Assembly (NCBI RefSeq): GCF_004153165.1
Contig: NZ_SEMD01000011.1
Span: forward strand, 46,715 to 110,714
DNA length: 64,000 nucleotides
Reading direction: 5' to 3'
From: Sporolactobacillus sp. THM7-4
GTDB lineage: Bacteria; Bacillota; Bacilli; Bacillales; Sporolactobacillaceae
Shown: positions 45,136-54,201 of the stretch, piece after piece
Layout of the letters: each line of letters begins with the position of its first letter
Numbering within the stretch: the first letter of the stretch is position 1
Translations under genes and position numbers: made by a program
Notes under the pieces: model-generated
What the model saw: only the letters and a program-made list of their open reading frames with translations
The model's database searches: none
Told to the model about the DNA's origin: nothing

Positions 45136-46488
45136 ATGATAAAAAAAGTACTGGTTGCAAACAGAGGAGAAATTGCGGTTAGAATTATCCGCGCTTGTAA
45201 AGAATTAAATATAGAAACTGTTGCTGTATATTCACAGGCCGATAAAGAAGCTCTGCATGTGCAGCTTGCTGACGAAGCATATTGCATTGGTCCGAACGCA
45301 CCCAAAGACAGCTATTTGAACTATACTAATATGATCAGTGTAGCGACTTTGACGGGATGCGATGCGGTCCACCCCGGGTACGGATTTCTATCCGAAAATG
45401 CAGATTTTGCCGAGATGTGCGAGGAGTGTAATCTTATTTTTATCGGGCCGCCGGCGGATGCGATCAGTAAGATGGGCATCAAAGATGTGGCAAAACAGAC
45501 AATGAAAAACGCCGGTGTTCCGGTTGTTCCGGGATCAAACGGGATCATCGAAAACGTGGAAGACGGTATGAGAATCGCGAAAGACATCGGTTATCCCGTA
45601 TTGATTAAAGCGACGGCAGGCGGCGGCGGAAAAGGAATTCGTGTCGCTCAAAATGAAAAAGAGCTGAGGAATGGTATCGCGATCACTCAACAGGAAGCAG
45701 ATACTTCTTTCGGGAATCCCGGTGTCTATATTGAAAAATACATTGAGGACTTCCGCCATGTGGAAATTCAGGTTCTTGCAGACAAACATGGTCATACGAT
45801 TCATCTCGGCGAACGTGACTGTACGGTCCAGCGGCGCCTGCAGAAACTGCTGGAAGAATCTCCCTCACCAGCCCTTACTGAGGAAAAACGCCAGGAAATG
45901 GGGGCTGCAGCGGTCAGGGCAGCCGAGGCTGTTCATTATATCGGAGCGGGTACAGTCGAATTCATCTATGAACCGAACGGATCCTTCTACTTTATGGAGA
46001 TGAATACACGTATTCAGGTCGAGCACGGAGTGACTGAATTCGTAACTGGTATCGATTTGGTTAAGGAACAAATCAAAATTGCTTCAGGAGAGGAGCTCTC
46101 CATTAAACAGTCGGATGTCCACCTGTCGGGCCACGCGATGGAATGCAGGATTAACGCGGAAAACCCGGACAAGAATTTTATGCCTTCTTCAGGACGCGTT
46201 GAAACCTACCTTCCGCCGGGAGGTCCCGGAGTCAGGATTGATTCAGCGGTTTATCAAGGTTATTTTATTCCTCCCTATTATGATTCTATGGTTTCAAAAG
46301 TCATTGCTTATGGAAAAACGCGAGAAGATGCCATTGCAATCATGAAACGAGCGCTGAGCGAATACGTCATTGAAGGAATAAACACCACGGTCTCGTTCCA
46401 TCTCAGGCTTTTGAACCATCCGGTTTTTGAAAGCGGAGAGTTTAATACAAAGTTTCTGAAAAACTATCCACTGAACAAGCAGGGTTAA
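45136..46488 (+). CDS. accC: Biotin carboxylase subunit of acetyl-CoA carboxylase
   Basis: AccC carboxylates the biotin on AccB using ATP and bicarbonate. The 450-residue protein is collinear with B. subtilis AccC. The ATP-grasp glycine loop is KATAGGGGKGIR near residue 156 and the catalytic region YFMEMNTRIQVEH is near 285. The residue after that His is Gly (QVEHGVTE), where nearly all family members have Pro. ATG 45136 is used; GTG 45133 directly before it is an alternative. AAGGAG lies 9 bases upstream. Confidence 0.95.
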   Translation: MIKKVLVANRGEIAVRIIRACKELNIETVAVYSQADKEALHVQLADEAYCIGPNAPKDSYLNYTNMISVATLTGCDAVHPGYGFLSENADFAEMCEECNLIFIGPPADAISKMGIKDVAKQTMKNAGVPVVPGSNGIIENVEDGMRIAKDIGYPVLIKATAGGGGKGIRVAQNEKELRNGIAITQQEADTSFGNPGVYIEKYIEDFRHVEIQVLADKHGHTIHLGERDCTVQRRLQKLLEESPSPALTEEKRQEMGAAAVRAAEAVHYIGAGTVEFIYEPNGSFYFMEMNTRIQVEHGVTEFVTGIDLVKEQIKIASGEELSIKQSDVHLSGHAMECRINAENPDKNFMPSSGRVETYLPPGGPGVRIDSAVYQGYFIPPYYDSMVSKVIAYGKTREDAIAIMKRALSEYVIEGINTTVSFHLRLLNHPVFESGEFNTKFLKNYPLNKQG

Positions 46489-46507
46489 TCATGGAGGTGT
46501 GAAAGAC

Positions 46508-46915
46508 ATGTCCGAAATTAATGAAAAACGAATGGTGGACGTTGAAGATCAGCAGCAAGATCTCGGAAAGATTGAAATTTCGCCTGAGGTCATTGAAGTG
46601 ATTGCGGGTCTGGCTGCGATCGAAGTTGTCGGGGTCAGCGGGATGCATGGAAATTTCGCAACAGGCGTTGTTGAAAAGCTGAGCGGGAAAAATTACAGAA
46701 AAGGCGTCAAAGTCGATTTAACCGATGAAGGAATTGTGATTGATGTTCAGCTGAGTATGAATTACGGAGTCTCTATTCCCGAAGTGGCTGAGAAAGTACA
46801 GGAAAATATCGCCCAGACATTAAAACGGATGACCGCGCTTGATATTCACGAAATTAACCTTCATGTTGCAGGTGTCCACTTTGATAAAGAAAAACGAACG
46901 GCGGAAGGAAATTGA
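46508..46915 (+). CDS. yqhY: Asp23/Gls24 family protein YqhY
   Basis: A 135-residue member of the Asp23/Gls24 alkaline-shock family, homologous to B. subtilis YqhY, whose loss affects acetyl-CoA carboxylase activity and lipid balance. GKIEISPEVIEVIAGLAA near residue 20 and YGVSIPEVAEKVQENI near 84 are the conserved segments. ATG 46508 is 8 bases after GGAGGTG. It lies directly behind accBC and ends in a terminator. Confidence 0.92.
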   Translation: MSEINEKRMVDVEDQQQDLGKIEISPEVIEVIAGLAAIEVVGVSGMHGNFATGVVEKLSGKNYRKGVKVDLTDEGIVIDVQLSMNYGVSIPEVAEKVQENIAQTLKRMTALDIHEINLHVAGVHFDKEKRTAEGN

Positions 46916-46954
46916 GAAGCAAAGGGGCAAAAGGTTATTCCCTTTGCTTCTTTC
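46916..46954 (+). terminator. Terminator of the accBC-yqhY operon
   Basis: AAGCAAAGGG (46917-46926) and CCCTTTGCTT (46941-46950), then CTTTCC. Confidence 0.75.
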
Positions 46955-47002
46955 CACGTTTAGAATAATAGTGAAAAAGCGGCATAAGAGAGGAAGCAAA
47001 GG

Positions 47003-47416
47003 ATGAATCGAAGACAGGCTAGAGAAATGGCTTTACAGGCATTGTTTCAAATGACGCTGAGCGGAACGGATCAGGCAACGGCGCTTGAATCGCTTAGTGA
47101 GGATCATCAGCCGGCAGATCCGTTCGTCGATCGCCTGCTGAAGGAAACAACAGCACACTCTGAAGGCATTGACCGGCTGATTCGAAAGCATTTGGATCAC
47201 TGGTCGTTTGACCGGGTAGGAAATATCGACAAGACCATTTTGCGGCTGGCAGTCTGTGAACTACTTTACTTTGATGATGTTCCGAATGCGGTAAGCATGA
47301 ACGAAGCCATTGAACTTTGCAAGAAATATGGCGACGAACAGACACGAAAGTTTGTGAACGGTGTCCTGTCCGGCATTTCCGGGGAAATAGATAACAATCA
47401 TGGAGAGGCGGAGTAA
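47003..47416 (+). CDS. nusB: Transcription antitermination factor NusB
   Basis: NusB binds boxA RNA with NusE (S10) to prevent early termination in rRNA operons. The 137-residue all-helical protein begins MNRRQAREMALQALFQM and has FDRVGNIDKTILRLAVCELLY split near residues 70-92 and AIELCKKYG near 101. Length is normal. First gene of the nusB-folD-xseA-xseB-ispA operon; folD starts 3 bases after its stop. Confidence 0.96.
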   Translation: MNRRQAREMALQALFQMTLSGTDQATALESLSEDHQPADPFVDRLLKETTAHSEGIDRLIRKHLDHWSFDRVGNIDKTILRLAVCELLYFDDVPNAVSMNEAIELCKKYGDEQTRKFVNGVLSGISGEIDNNHGEAE

Positions 47417-47419
47417 ACG

Positions 47420-48289
47420 ATGACAGCACAAATGATTGATGGAAAGGCAATTGCAGCAGCAAAACGACAGGAAATGAAAACAATGGTTGCCGAGTTGAAG
47501 TCGGAAGGTGTCGTCCCGGGACTGGCTGTCATTCTTGTCGGAGAAAATCCTGCGTCTATGTCGTATGTCAAAGGGAAGATCAGAGATTGTAAAGAAGTCG
47601 GGATCTATTCACGGCTTTTACGTTTACCTGACACTGTGACTGAAGCAGAATTGCTGGATGAAATCAAAAAATTAAATGAAGCGGATGATATCCACGGAAT
47701 CCTTGTTCAGCTGCCTCTTCCGGAACAGATTTCGGAGCAAAAAGTGATTCAGACAATCAGTCCTGAAAAAGATGTTGACGGGTTTCATCCGACCAGTCTT
47801 GGGCGTATGATGACGAAACAGGATAGTTTCGTTCCCTGTACTCCGGCTGGAATTATGGAGATGCTTAAAGCTGTCCATGTACCGATTGCCGGTAAACATG
47901 TAGTCGTTGTCGGTCGGAGCAACATTGTAGGCAAACCAGCGTCGCTTCTCTTTTTGAACCACAATGCTACAGTAACAATCTGCCATTCAAAGACGACCCC
48001 TCTTGCACAATACACGAAACAAGCCGATGTTCTTGTTGTCGCTGTCGGTCGGGCCGGCCTGATCGGTGCAGAGGACATTAAACCTGGTGCTGTCGTCATT
48101 GATGTAGGTATGAACCGGAACGAAAAAGGGAAGCTGGTCGGCGATGTTGAATTTGATGAAGTGAAAGAGAAAGCAAGTTTTATAACGCCTGTACCAGGCG
48201 GAGTCGGGCCGATGACACGTGTGATGTTGCTTGAAAACACGCTGAAGGCTGCCAGAAAAATAAACCAGTACAGGAAAGCACATGCTTAA
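47420..48289 (+). CDS. folD: Methylenetetrahydrofolate dehydrogenase/cyclohydrolase
   Basis: FolD interconverts 5,10-methylene- and 10-formyl-tetrahydrofolate with NADP. The 289-residue protein has SYVKGKIRDCKEVGI (catalytic Tyr/Lys near residue 50-56), GILVQLPLPEQI near 94, PCTPAGIMEML near 139, VVVGRSNIVGKPAS near 159 and the C-terminal PVPGGVGPMT. It provides one-carbon units that connect to the glycine cleavage operon functionally. Confidence 0.97.
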   Translation: MTAQMIDGKAIAAAKRQEMKTMVAELKSEGVVPGLAVILVGENPASMSYVKGKIRDCKEVGIYSRLLRLPDTVTEAELLDEIKKLNEADDIHGILVQLPLPEQISEQKVIQTISPEKDVDGFHPTSLGRMMTKQDSFVPCTPAGIMEMLKAVHVPIAGKHVVVVGRSNIVGKPASLLFLNHNATVTICHSKTTPLAQYTKQADVLVVAVGRAGLIGAEDIKPGAVVIDVGMNRNEKGKLVGDVEFDEVKEKASFITPVPGGVGPMTRVMLLENTLKAARKINQYRKAHA

Positions 48290-49637
48290 TGATCGCTATA
48301 TCAGTGTAACGAGGCTGACCCGCTATATAAAACAAATGATGGAATCTGATGCAAAGCTGCGTGATGTCTGGCTAAAAGGAGAAATATCAAATTTTAAGAG
48401 ACATTCACGCGGACACCTTTATTTAACAATAAAAGATAAAAACGCCAGAATACGTGCCGTTATGTTCGCCGGTAATGCTGCAGGGCTTGCTTTCGAGCCC
48501 GAAGACGGCATGAAAGTTCTGATTCACGGGGCAATCTCCCTGTATGAACCGTATGGAGAATACCAAATTTATATCAGGGAAATGGAACAGGATGGGCTTG
48601 GAAGGCTTTACCTGGCTTTTGAGGCACTTAAAAAAAAGTTGCAGGCGCAGGGAATGTTTGATGAGGGAATAAAAAAACAGCTTCCTGCTGTTCCCCGCGA
48701 GATCGGCATTATCACCTCGCCGACAGGGGCCGCCATCAGGGATTTGTTTACAACCATTAAGCGGAGATTTCCTGCAGCTAAACTGATCGTTTTTCCTGTA
48801 CTCGTTCAGGGGGCAGAAGCCGCACCTTCAATCGCTGCAGCCATCCGCCAGGCCAACCGGTTACAGAGCCTTGACGTACTGATTGTCGGACGCGGCGGGG
48901 GCTCAATCGAAGATCTTTGGGCTTTCAATGAGGAGATCGTCGCACAAGCCATTTATGAGTCGAAACTTCCAGTCATATCGGCAGTTGGGCATGAGACCGA
49001 TTTTACGATCGCTGATTTTGTGGCTGACAAAAGGGCACCAACCCCGACGGCGGCAGGTGAATTTGTTGTTCCTGATGTACTTGAACTGAAGCAGAATATC
49101 CGCCATTTATCAGAAAGACTGGTGCTTTCTATGTCCGGCAAATGGCAGAGAGAGGCGGATCACCTGAAAAGACTGCATGAGTCTTATGCCTTCAGATATC
49201 CCGGGCAGTTGGTTCTTCAGAAGGAACAGGAACGTGATCAATGGACAGAACGGCTGCAAAAAGCGCTGGAACGGTTAAAACAAAGGAACAGCGAGAAACT
49301 CAGTATGCTTGACAGGCTACTCGGTCAAAATCGTCCGTCCGCGAGACTCGAACGGTCCCGGCAGAAGCTGGAAGAGAGGACAGGGCGTCTGATCCGATCT
49401 TTTCATATTGCTTTAAAAGAGAAAAAAACAGGCTATGAGCGTCTTGTTCTTCAGTTAAACGCCTTAAGTCCCCTGAAGGTCATGGCGCGCGGCTATAATC
49501 TGGCTTATAACCAGGACGGGAAGCTGGTGAAATCAGTAAAAGAGGTTTCTCCTGGTGACCCGTTAATGATAAAAATGCACGATGGCAGAATGGATTGTCA
49601 AATATGGGGGATAGAGGAGGCAGATCAAAATGACTGA
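48282..49637 (+). CDS. xseA: Exodeoxyribonuclease VII large subunit
   Basis: XseA forms, with several XseB subunits, a single-strand DNA exonuclease. The 451-residue protein has an N-terminal OB fold (LRDVWLKGEISNFKRHSRGH near residue 26), the catalytic region with GRGGGSIEDLWAFNEE near 205, HETDFTIADFVADKRAPTPTAA near 240-260 and a long coiled coil (about 285-395). Overlaps folD by 8 bp and xseB by 8 bp. Confidence 0.96.
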   Translation: MLNDRYISVTRLTRYIKQMMESDAKLRDVWLKGEISNFKRHSRGHLYLTIKDKNARIRAVMFAGNAAGLAFEPEDGMKVLIHGAISLYEPYGEYQIYIREMEQDGLGRLYLAFEALKKKLQAQGMFDEGIKKQLPAVPREIGIITSPTGAAIRDLFTTIKRRFPAAKLIVFPVLVQGAEAAPSIAAAIRQANRLQSLDVLIVGRGGGSIEDLWAFNEEIVAQAIYESKLPVISAVGHETDFTIADFVADKRAPTPTAAGEFVVPDVLELKQNIRHLSERLVLSMSGKWQREADHLKRLHESYAFRYPGQLVLQKEQERDQWTERLQKALERLKQRNSEKLSMLDRLLGQNRPSARLERSRQKLEERTGRLIRSFHIALKEKKTGYERLVLQLNALSPLKVMARGYNLAYNQDGKLVKSVKEVSPGDPLMIKMHDGRMDCQIWGIEEADQND

Positions 49638-49890
49638 ATCTAAAGAGATGGAAGATAAATTTCAGGCTGTGACCTTTGAAGAAGCGATTGAAAAGCTCGA
49701 AACAATCGTTAAACAGTTGGAAGAGAATGATGTGCCGCTTGAAAAAGCGATTAATCTATTTCAGGAGGGAATGTCGCTGTCAAAACTCTGCCACGACAAA
49801 TTGCAGACTGTCGGCAAGAAAATGGATGAGCTGATTGACAGCGATGGAATGGCCAAACCTTTTACCATTCAGGGGGACGAAAAGTCATGA
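49630..49890 (+). CDS. xseB: Exodeoxyribonuclease VII small subunit
   Basis: An 86-residue helical hairpin protein; TFEEAIEKLETIVKQLEEN near residue 14 and LEKAINLFQEGMSL near 37 are the family signature. Length normal. Overlaps xseA by 8 bp and ispA by 4 bp. Confidence 0.95.
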   Translation: MTESKEMEDKFQAVTFEEAIEKLETIVKQLEENDVPLEKAINLFQEGMSLSKLCHDKLQTVGKKMDELIDSDGMAKPFTIQGDEKS

Positions 49891-50771
49891 TCTCATCTCT
49901 AAACAGGTACATGACGGAAAAGAAGGCCTGGATCGACAGTCAGCTTCCTCTTTTTCTTCAGAATGCTTCTATACCCGAAAAACTGAAAAAATCAATGAGC
50001 TATTCTTTGACAGCGGGGGGAAAACGGATTCGGCCTATTCTTCTTTTTGCCGCCCTGGACGCTTTCGGAGAAGATGAAGAAAAAGGGTTGGCAACAGCTG
50101 TTGCGATTGAGATGGTACATACCTACTCTCTCATTCATGATGACTTGCCGGCGATGGATAATGATGATCTGAGACGCGGCAAGCCGACCAATCACACGAT
50201 TTTCGGGGAAGCGACGGCCATTCTCGCCGGAGATGGACTGCTTACACTTGCTTTTCAGATCGTCGCCTCGGATTCCCTTCTTGACGCCCGGACAAAAATT
50301 AAGCTTGTCGAACTGCTGGCAAGCGCTGCCGGAGCAGAGGGTATGGTCGGCGGTCAGGAAGAGGATTTGGAAGCCGAAGACAAGATTCTGACTTTGGATC
50401 AATTGATGGCTGTTCATAGAAAAAAAACGGGCCGTCTGATTAAAATGCCTGTTGAAGCGGCGGCGTTGATCGGGCAGGCGACAGACCGGCAGTTTGAAGC
50501 GCTGAGCGCTTTTTCCGACCATTTAGGTCTTGCCTTTCAGATCGGAGATGACATTCTCGATGTGGCGGGTAACCAGAAAGAACTCGGCAAACCGGTCGGC
50601 AGTGACCTCGCTAACCATAAAAACACCTATGTAAGTCTATTGACCATTGATGGGGCGAGAAGAGAGCTGACCCGTCATGTAGACAGGGCGATTGGCTGCC
50701 TGAACGAATCGGGACTTAAGACCTCGCTTCTTGCGAGCATTGCAGAGTATCTATCATATCGGACCCATTAA
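49887..50771 (+). CDS. ispA: Farnesyl/geranylgeranyl diphosphate synthase
   Basis: IspA condenses dimethylallyl and isopentenyl diphosphates into farnesyl diphosphate for quinone and cell-wall carrier lipids. The 294-residue protein has the first Asp-rich motif DDLPAMDNDDLRRG near residue 86-99 and the second GDDILDV near 225, plus LTAGGKRIRPIL near 36. Its precursor comes from the DXP pathway, whose first enzyme (dxs) is encoded 1.5 kb downstream, beyond the OLE RNA and oapA. Confidence 0.95.
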   Translation: MISSLNRYMTEKKAWIDSQLPLFLQNASIPEKLKKSMSYSLTAGGKRIRPILLFAALDAFGEDEEKGLATAVAIEMVHTYSLIHDDLPAMDNDDLRRGKPTNHTIFGEATAILAGDGLLTLAFQIVASDSLLDARTKIKLVELLASAAGAEGMVGGQEEDLEAEDKILTLDQLMAVHRKKTGRLIKMPVEAAALIGQATDRQFEALSAFSDHLGLAFQIGDDILDVAGNQKELGKPVGSDLANHKNTYVSLLTIDGARRELTRHVDRAIGCLNESGLKTSLLASIAEYLSYRTH

Positions 50772-50786
50772 AAAGTCCCGGCTTGT

Positions 50787-50815
50787 TTGAAAAACTGTAA
50801 CAGTTATGTTATACT
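50787..50815 (+). promoter_or_regulatory. Promoter of the OLE RNA
   Basis: TTGAAA (50787-50792), 17 bases, TATACT (50810-50815); it starts transcription near 50822, just after the ispA stop. Confidence 0.7.
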
Positions 50816-50821
50816 GGGAAA

Positions 50822-51425
50822 GTATGAAGTACAGGTGGTGCAGTATTCTAGTCACCCTACTCTATTTGAAGACGGGGCTAAAAATCCGTCAAAGGGCACA
50901 TCGATGAAGTTCCTGGTGCCGGCTTAAGGCGCCCAGCTTTGGGTCGGTGCTGGGAGTAAAGGGCGTAGGGCGATCCGCAACGGCATGTGGGCGAAGACCC
51001 TGCGTCCGTGGAGACACGTATCGTTGTTTGCTTTTTTGAAGCAAAATGACTATGTGGAAAACCTGTTTCGTGAGTACTTCTTTGGAAAAGCGAACAGCGT
51101 AGCCTGCCTTGAGTGGAAAAGAGGGGATAGAAGTGCGAAACTTGTGATCGCTTGGCCGGCGTCACAGGGGTGTGCTTTCTTGAAATCAATTCTGCAAAAG
51201 AGGCTAGAATAGAGCAAAAGAGTGTTTGAGGAAATCTCCTAGACTGTTTGCACCTATGCAACATTTGAAAAGGATTATAGTGCGGTCTGAGTGGCGTTCC
51301 AGTTCGGCGTTTGGTGACAACGACGGTCGAGCCTTAATAGGAAACTGCCTGTTTGGCAACATCAGGTGGCCCGACGGGAAAACCTACTGGACCTAAGCCG
51401 CAATGTTTACTTTTCAAATGACCTC
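50822..51425 (+). ncRNA. OLE RNA (ornate, large, extremophilic RNA)
   Basis: About 604 non-coding bases lie between ispA and a four-helix membrane protein gene followed by dxs. This is exactly the genomic setting and size (about 610 nt) described for OLE RNA in Bacillus halodurans and other Firmicutes. The sequence shows many stems, among them a 3' domain closed by a perfect 11-bp helix, CATTTGAAAAG (51262-51272) with CTTTTCAAATG (51410-51420), and G/C-rich blocks such as GGTGGCCCGACGGGAAAACC (51365-51384). OLE RNA works at the membrane with OapA and other proteins and is linked to growth under alcohol, cold and magnesium stress. Ends are approximate. Open frames inside it (a 128-codon one on the minus strand) are not credible genes. 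Confidence 0.87.
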
Positions 51426-51652
51426 CTGCTTTACATAAATGTTTCATTTATGAATATAAATTTTTAATAAGTGATCGCTCAAAAGAACAGGGTTAAGAAT
51501 TATCTGCACAAAATCAATCGGGAATTGATCACGCAGTTCTGAGATCGATGTTATGTTCAGGGGACTGCACCTGTTTTCAAGCCATATTTTGAGCAGTATC
51601 AGCAAGGATGTGAAAACTTGACTTTGTTTTGGGATGGGGAGTCAAGTGATAA
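51426..51652 (+). promoter_or_regulatory. OLE-oapA spacer with ribosome-site hairpin
   Basis: ATAAATG/CATTTAT (51437-51453) forms a hairpin followed by A/T-rich sequence and may mark the OLE 3' end. Just before oapA, ACTTGACT (51616-51623) and AGTCAAGT (51640-51647) form a perfect 8-bp stem whose 16-base loop holds the G-rich ribosome site GGGATGGGGA. Translation of oapA could therefore be gated by this hairpin. Confidence 0.55.
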
Positions 51653-52270
51653 ATGAAAAGTGAAATTAAAAAGTCTTTGAAGTGGGCTTTTTCGATTGCC
51701 GTTATCACGCTTGTGCTAGCGGCTATTTTTTCAATCATTTCAACCGCCGTGCTTCATGGCGTCGGTGTGATAAGCGGGATTTTGGTTGTCCTCGTCATTA
51801 TTTTTATTCACCTTTTCTTTGATATTATAGGTGTAGCTTCAACCGCTGCGAGTGAAGTGCCGTTCCACGCTATGGCTTCTAAGAAGGTCAGAGGAGCAAA
51901 GTATGCTGTCTGGCTGACAAAAAACGCGGACCGTGTCTCCAGTTTCTGTAATGATGTAATCGGAGACATATGCGGCATTGTAAGCGGTACGGCTGCTGCT
52001 GTCGTTATGGTGGAGCTGGTGGCTCTTTTTTCAAGCAAAAGCGGTGGATTGATTGAATATGCCATGTCCGTTATCGTTACAAGTCTGGTGGCGGCGCTTA
52101 CGGTATACGTAAAGGCATTGGGGAAAACTTATGCCATTCGTTATTCAACGGACATCATTTATAAAGTAGGCTTCCTCATTTATTTTACTGAGCAGCGCCT
52201 GCATATCCCCATACTGAGTTTATTGGATCAGAGGAAGAATAATAAAGCGCGGAAAAGAAAGGAAAAATAA
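51653..52270 (+). CDS. oapA: OLE-associated membrane protein OapA
   Basis: A 205-residue membrane protein with four predicted helices (about 12-33, 36-60, 102-125 and 133-153), a conserved stretch between helices 2 and 3 ([25 protein letters not shown]) and a very basic C-terminal tail ([10 protein letters not shown]). Size, topology and position directly behind the OLE RNA and before dxs match OapA (BH2780 of B. halodurans), which binds OLE RNA and brings it to the membrane. ATG 51653; its ribosome site lies in a hairpin loop. dxs follows after 14 bases, so oapA and dxs are cotranscribed. Confidence 0.88.
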   Translation: MKSEIKKSLKWAFSIAVITLVLAAIFSIISTAVLHGVGVISGILVVLVIIFIHLFFDIIGVASTAASEVPFHAMASKKVRGAKYAVWLTKNADRVSSFCNDVIGDICGIVSGTAAAVVMVELVALFSSKSGGLIEYAMSVIVTSLVAALTVYVKALGKTYAIRYSTDIIYKVGFLIYFTEQRLHIPILSLLDQRKNNKARKRKEK

Positions 52271-52284
52271 GGTGTGTGATCATT

Positions 52285-54201
52285 ATGGACCTGACGGCAA
52301 TCAAAAATCCTGAGTTCCTGAAAAAGATGTCGATCTCGCAAATGAACGAGCTTGCCGAAGAGATCCGTTCTTTTTTAATAAAGAAACTCTCTAAGACAGG
52401 CGGACATCTTGCCCCAAATCTGGGTGTTGTTGAATTGACGATCGCGCTTCATCGCGTGTTCAACAGCCCTGTGGATAAATTAATATGGGATGTCGGGCAT
52501 CAGTCTTATGTTCATAAAATCCTGACTGGCAGAGGAGGACAATTTGACACACTCCGCCAGTATAAAGGACTGTGCGGTTTTCCGAAAAGAAGCGAAAGTG
52601 AACATGATGTCTGGGAAACCGGCCACAGCTCTACTTCGCTGTCAGCAGCAATCGGAATGGCGATTGCGAGAGATCTTAAAAAAGAAAACTTTGACATTAC
52701 AGCCATCATTGGGGACGGTGCGCTCACTGGAGGCATGGCCCTTGAAGCACTGAATGACATCGGCCATCAAAAAAGGGACATGATCATTGTATTAAATGAC
52801 AATGAAATGTCGATTGCCCCAAATGTCGGTGCCCTGCATAACATGCTGGACCGTCTGAGATCTGCTAAAAAATATAATAAAGCAAAGGAAGATTTTGAAT
52901 ATCTCATCAAACGAATTCCTGCATTTGGCGGGAAACTGGCTTCCGTTGCTGAAGGGTTGAAAGATCGGTTAAAATATCTGCTTGTATCCGGTGTTTTCTT
53001 TGAAGAACTCGGTATTACCTACTTAGGTCCGGTGGACGGGCATAATATTGGCGCCTTAATTGATAACCTGAATCTTGCCAAAAAAAGGAGAGGGCCTGTA
53101 TTAATCCATGTTCTGACTCAAAAAGGGAAGGGCTATAAACCGGCCGAAATGGATCTGGTCGGTACATGGCATGGAACAGGGCCCTATAAAATTGAGTCCG
53201 GTGCTTTTATTAAGCCTGTAACAAAGGCACCGGCTTACAGCAAAGTAGTCAGTGACACACTGCAGGAACTTGCACGAAAGGATAAGCGTATTGTCGTCAT
53301 TACCCCGGCAATGGTTGTAGGGGGAAAACTTGAAGGGTTTGCGAAAGAATTCCCCGATCGGCTGTTTGATGTCGGGATTGCCGAGCAGCATGCCGCTACT
53401 ATGGCTGCCGGACTCGCCACTCAGAATATGAAGCCTGTGCTCTCCATTTATTCAACATTTATGCAGCGTGCTTATGATCAGATTATCCATGATATATGCC
53501 GGCAAAATTTGAATGTCACGATTGCTATTGATCGGGCCGGTCTTGTCGGTGCTGATGGAGAAACACATCAGGGGGTATTTGATGTCGGTTTTCTTCGCTG
53601 CCTGCCCAATATTATCATCATGATGGGTAAGGATGAAAATGAGCTGAGAAATATGATCTACACGGCGATCAAGTATGATAAAGGGCCTGTTGCGGTTCGC
53701 TACCCCCGCGGTAATGGAATCGGTGCAGCACTGGATGAAAAGCCGTCAGAAATTCCACTTGGAAAATGGGAGGTACTGCAGGAAGGCAGAGACGGTTCCA
53801 TTTTGTCTTTCGGGCCGATGCTGGAGGTTGCAATGGATGCTGCCGGAAAACTTCAATCGGAGGGGTTCAAAGTTTCAGTGATCAACAGCCGGTTCCTTAA
53901 ACCCCTCGATGATGAGATGCTGAAAGAACTGGGTGCACTTCATAAGCCGGTTCTAACCGTTGAGGAGAGTGCACTGGCAGGAGGTTTTGGATCGAGTGTG
54001 ATGGAGTTTTTCCATGATCACGGTTTTCATGATCAGGTTGTTGAACGTATGGGTATCCCGGACCGTTTTATCGAACACGGAAGTGTTAAGGAATTGCTTG
54101 GGGAGATTGGCCTGACGAGCGATCATATCTATAACCGGATGAAGAAGCTGATCAGGGAACAAAAGATCGACGGACACCGGGAGCAGAGGGTATCTTCATA
54201 A
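52285..54201 (+). CDS. dxs: 1-deoxy-D-xylulose-5-phosphate synthase
   Basis: Dxs condenses pyruvate and glyceraldehyde-3-phosphate, starting the non-mevalonate isoprenoid pathway and also feeding thiamine and pyridoxal synthesis. The 638-residue thiamine-diphosphate enzyme has [15 protein letters not shown]-like start region (near residue 36, here [13 protein letters not shown]), the TPP motif [15 protein letters not shown] near 150, [14 protein letters not shown] near 173, [16 protein letters not shown] near 364 and [15 protein letters not shown] near 416. ATG 52285 is preferred over GTG 52276. tlyA overlaps its stop by 1 bp. Confidence 0.96.
   Translation: MDLTAIKNPEFLKKMSISQMNELAEEIRSFLIKKLSKTGGHLAPNLGVVELTIALHRVFNSPVDKLIWDVGHQSYVHKILTGRGGQFDTLRQYKGLCGFPKRSESEHDVWETGHSSTSLSAAIGMAIARDLKKENFDITAIIGDGALTGGMALEALNDIGHQKRDMIIVLNDNEMSIAPNVGALHNMLDRLRSAKKYNKAKEDFEYLIKRIPAFGGKLASVAEGLKDRLKYLLVSGVFFEELGITYLGPVDGHNIGALIDNLNLAKKRRGPVLIHVLTQKGKGYKPAEMDLVGTWHGTGPYKIESGAFIKPVTKAPAYSKVVSDTLQELARKDKRIVVITPAMVVGGKLEGFAKEFPDRLFDVGIAEQHAATMAAGLATQNMKPVLSIYSTFMQRAYDQIIHDICRQNLNVTIAIDRAGLVGADGETHQGVFDVGFLRCLPNIIIMMGKDENELRNMIYTAIKYDKGPVAVRYPRGNGIGAALDEKPSEIPLGKWEVLQEGRDGSILSFGPMLEVAMDAAGKLQSEGFKVSVINSRFLKPLDDEMLKELGALHKPVLTVEESALAGGFGSSVMEFFHDHGFHDQVVERMGIPDRFIEHGSVKELLGEIGLTSDHIYNRMKKLIREQKIDGHREQRVSS

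Noticed and set aside
50985-51212. 75-codon plus-strand frame within the OLE RNA
   Set aside because: No ribosome site; composition follows the RNA structure.
50878-51264. 128-codon minus-strand frame within the OLE RNA
   Set aside because: No ribosome site or family; the region is a structured RNA gene on the plus strand.
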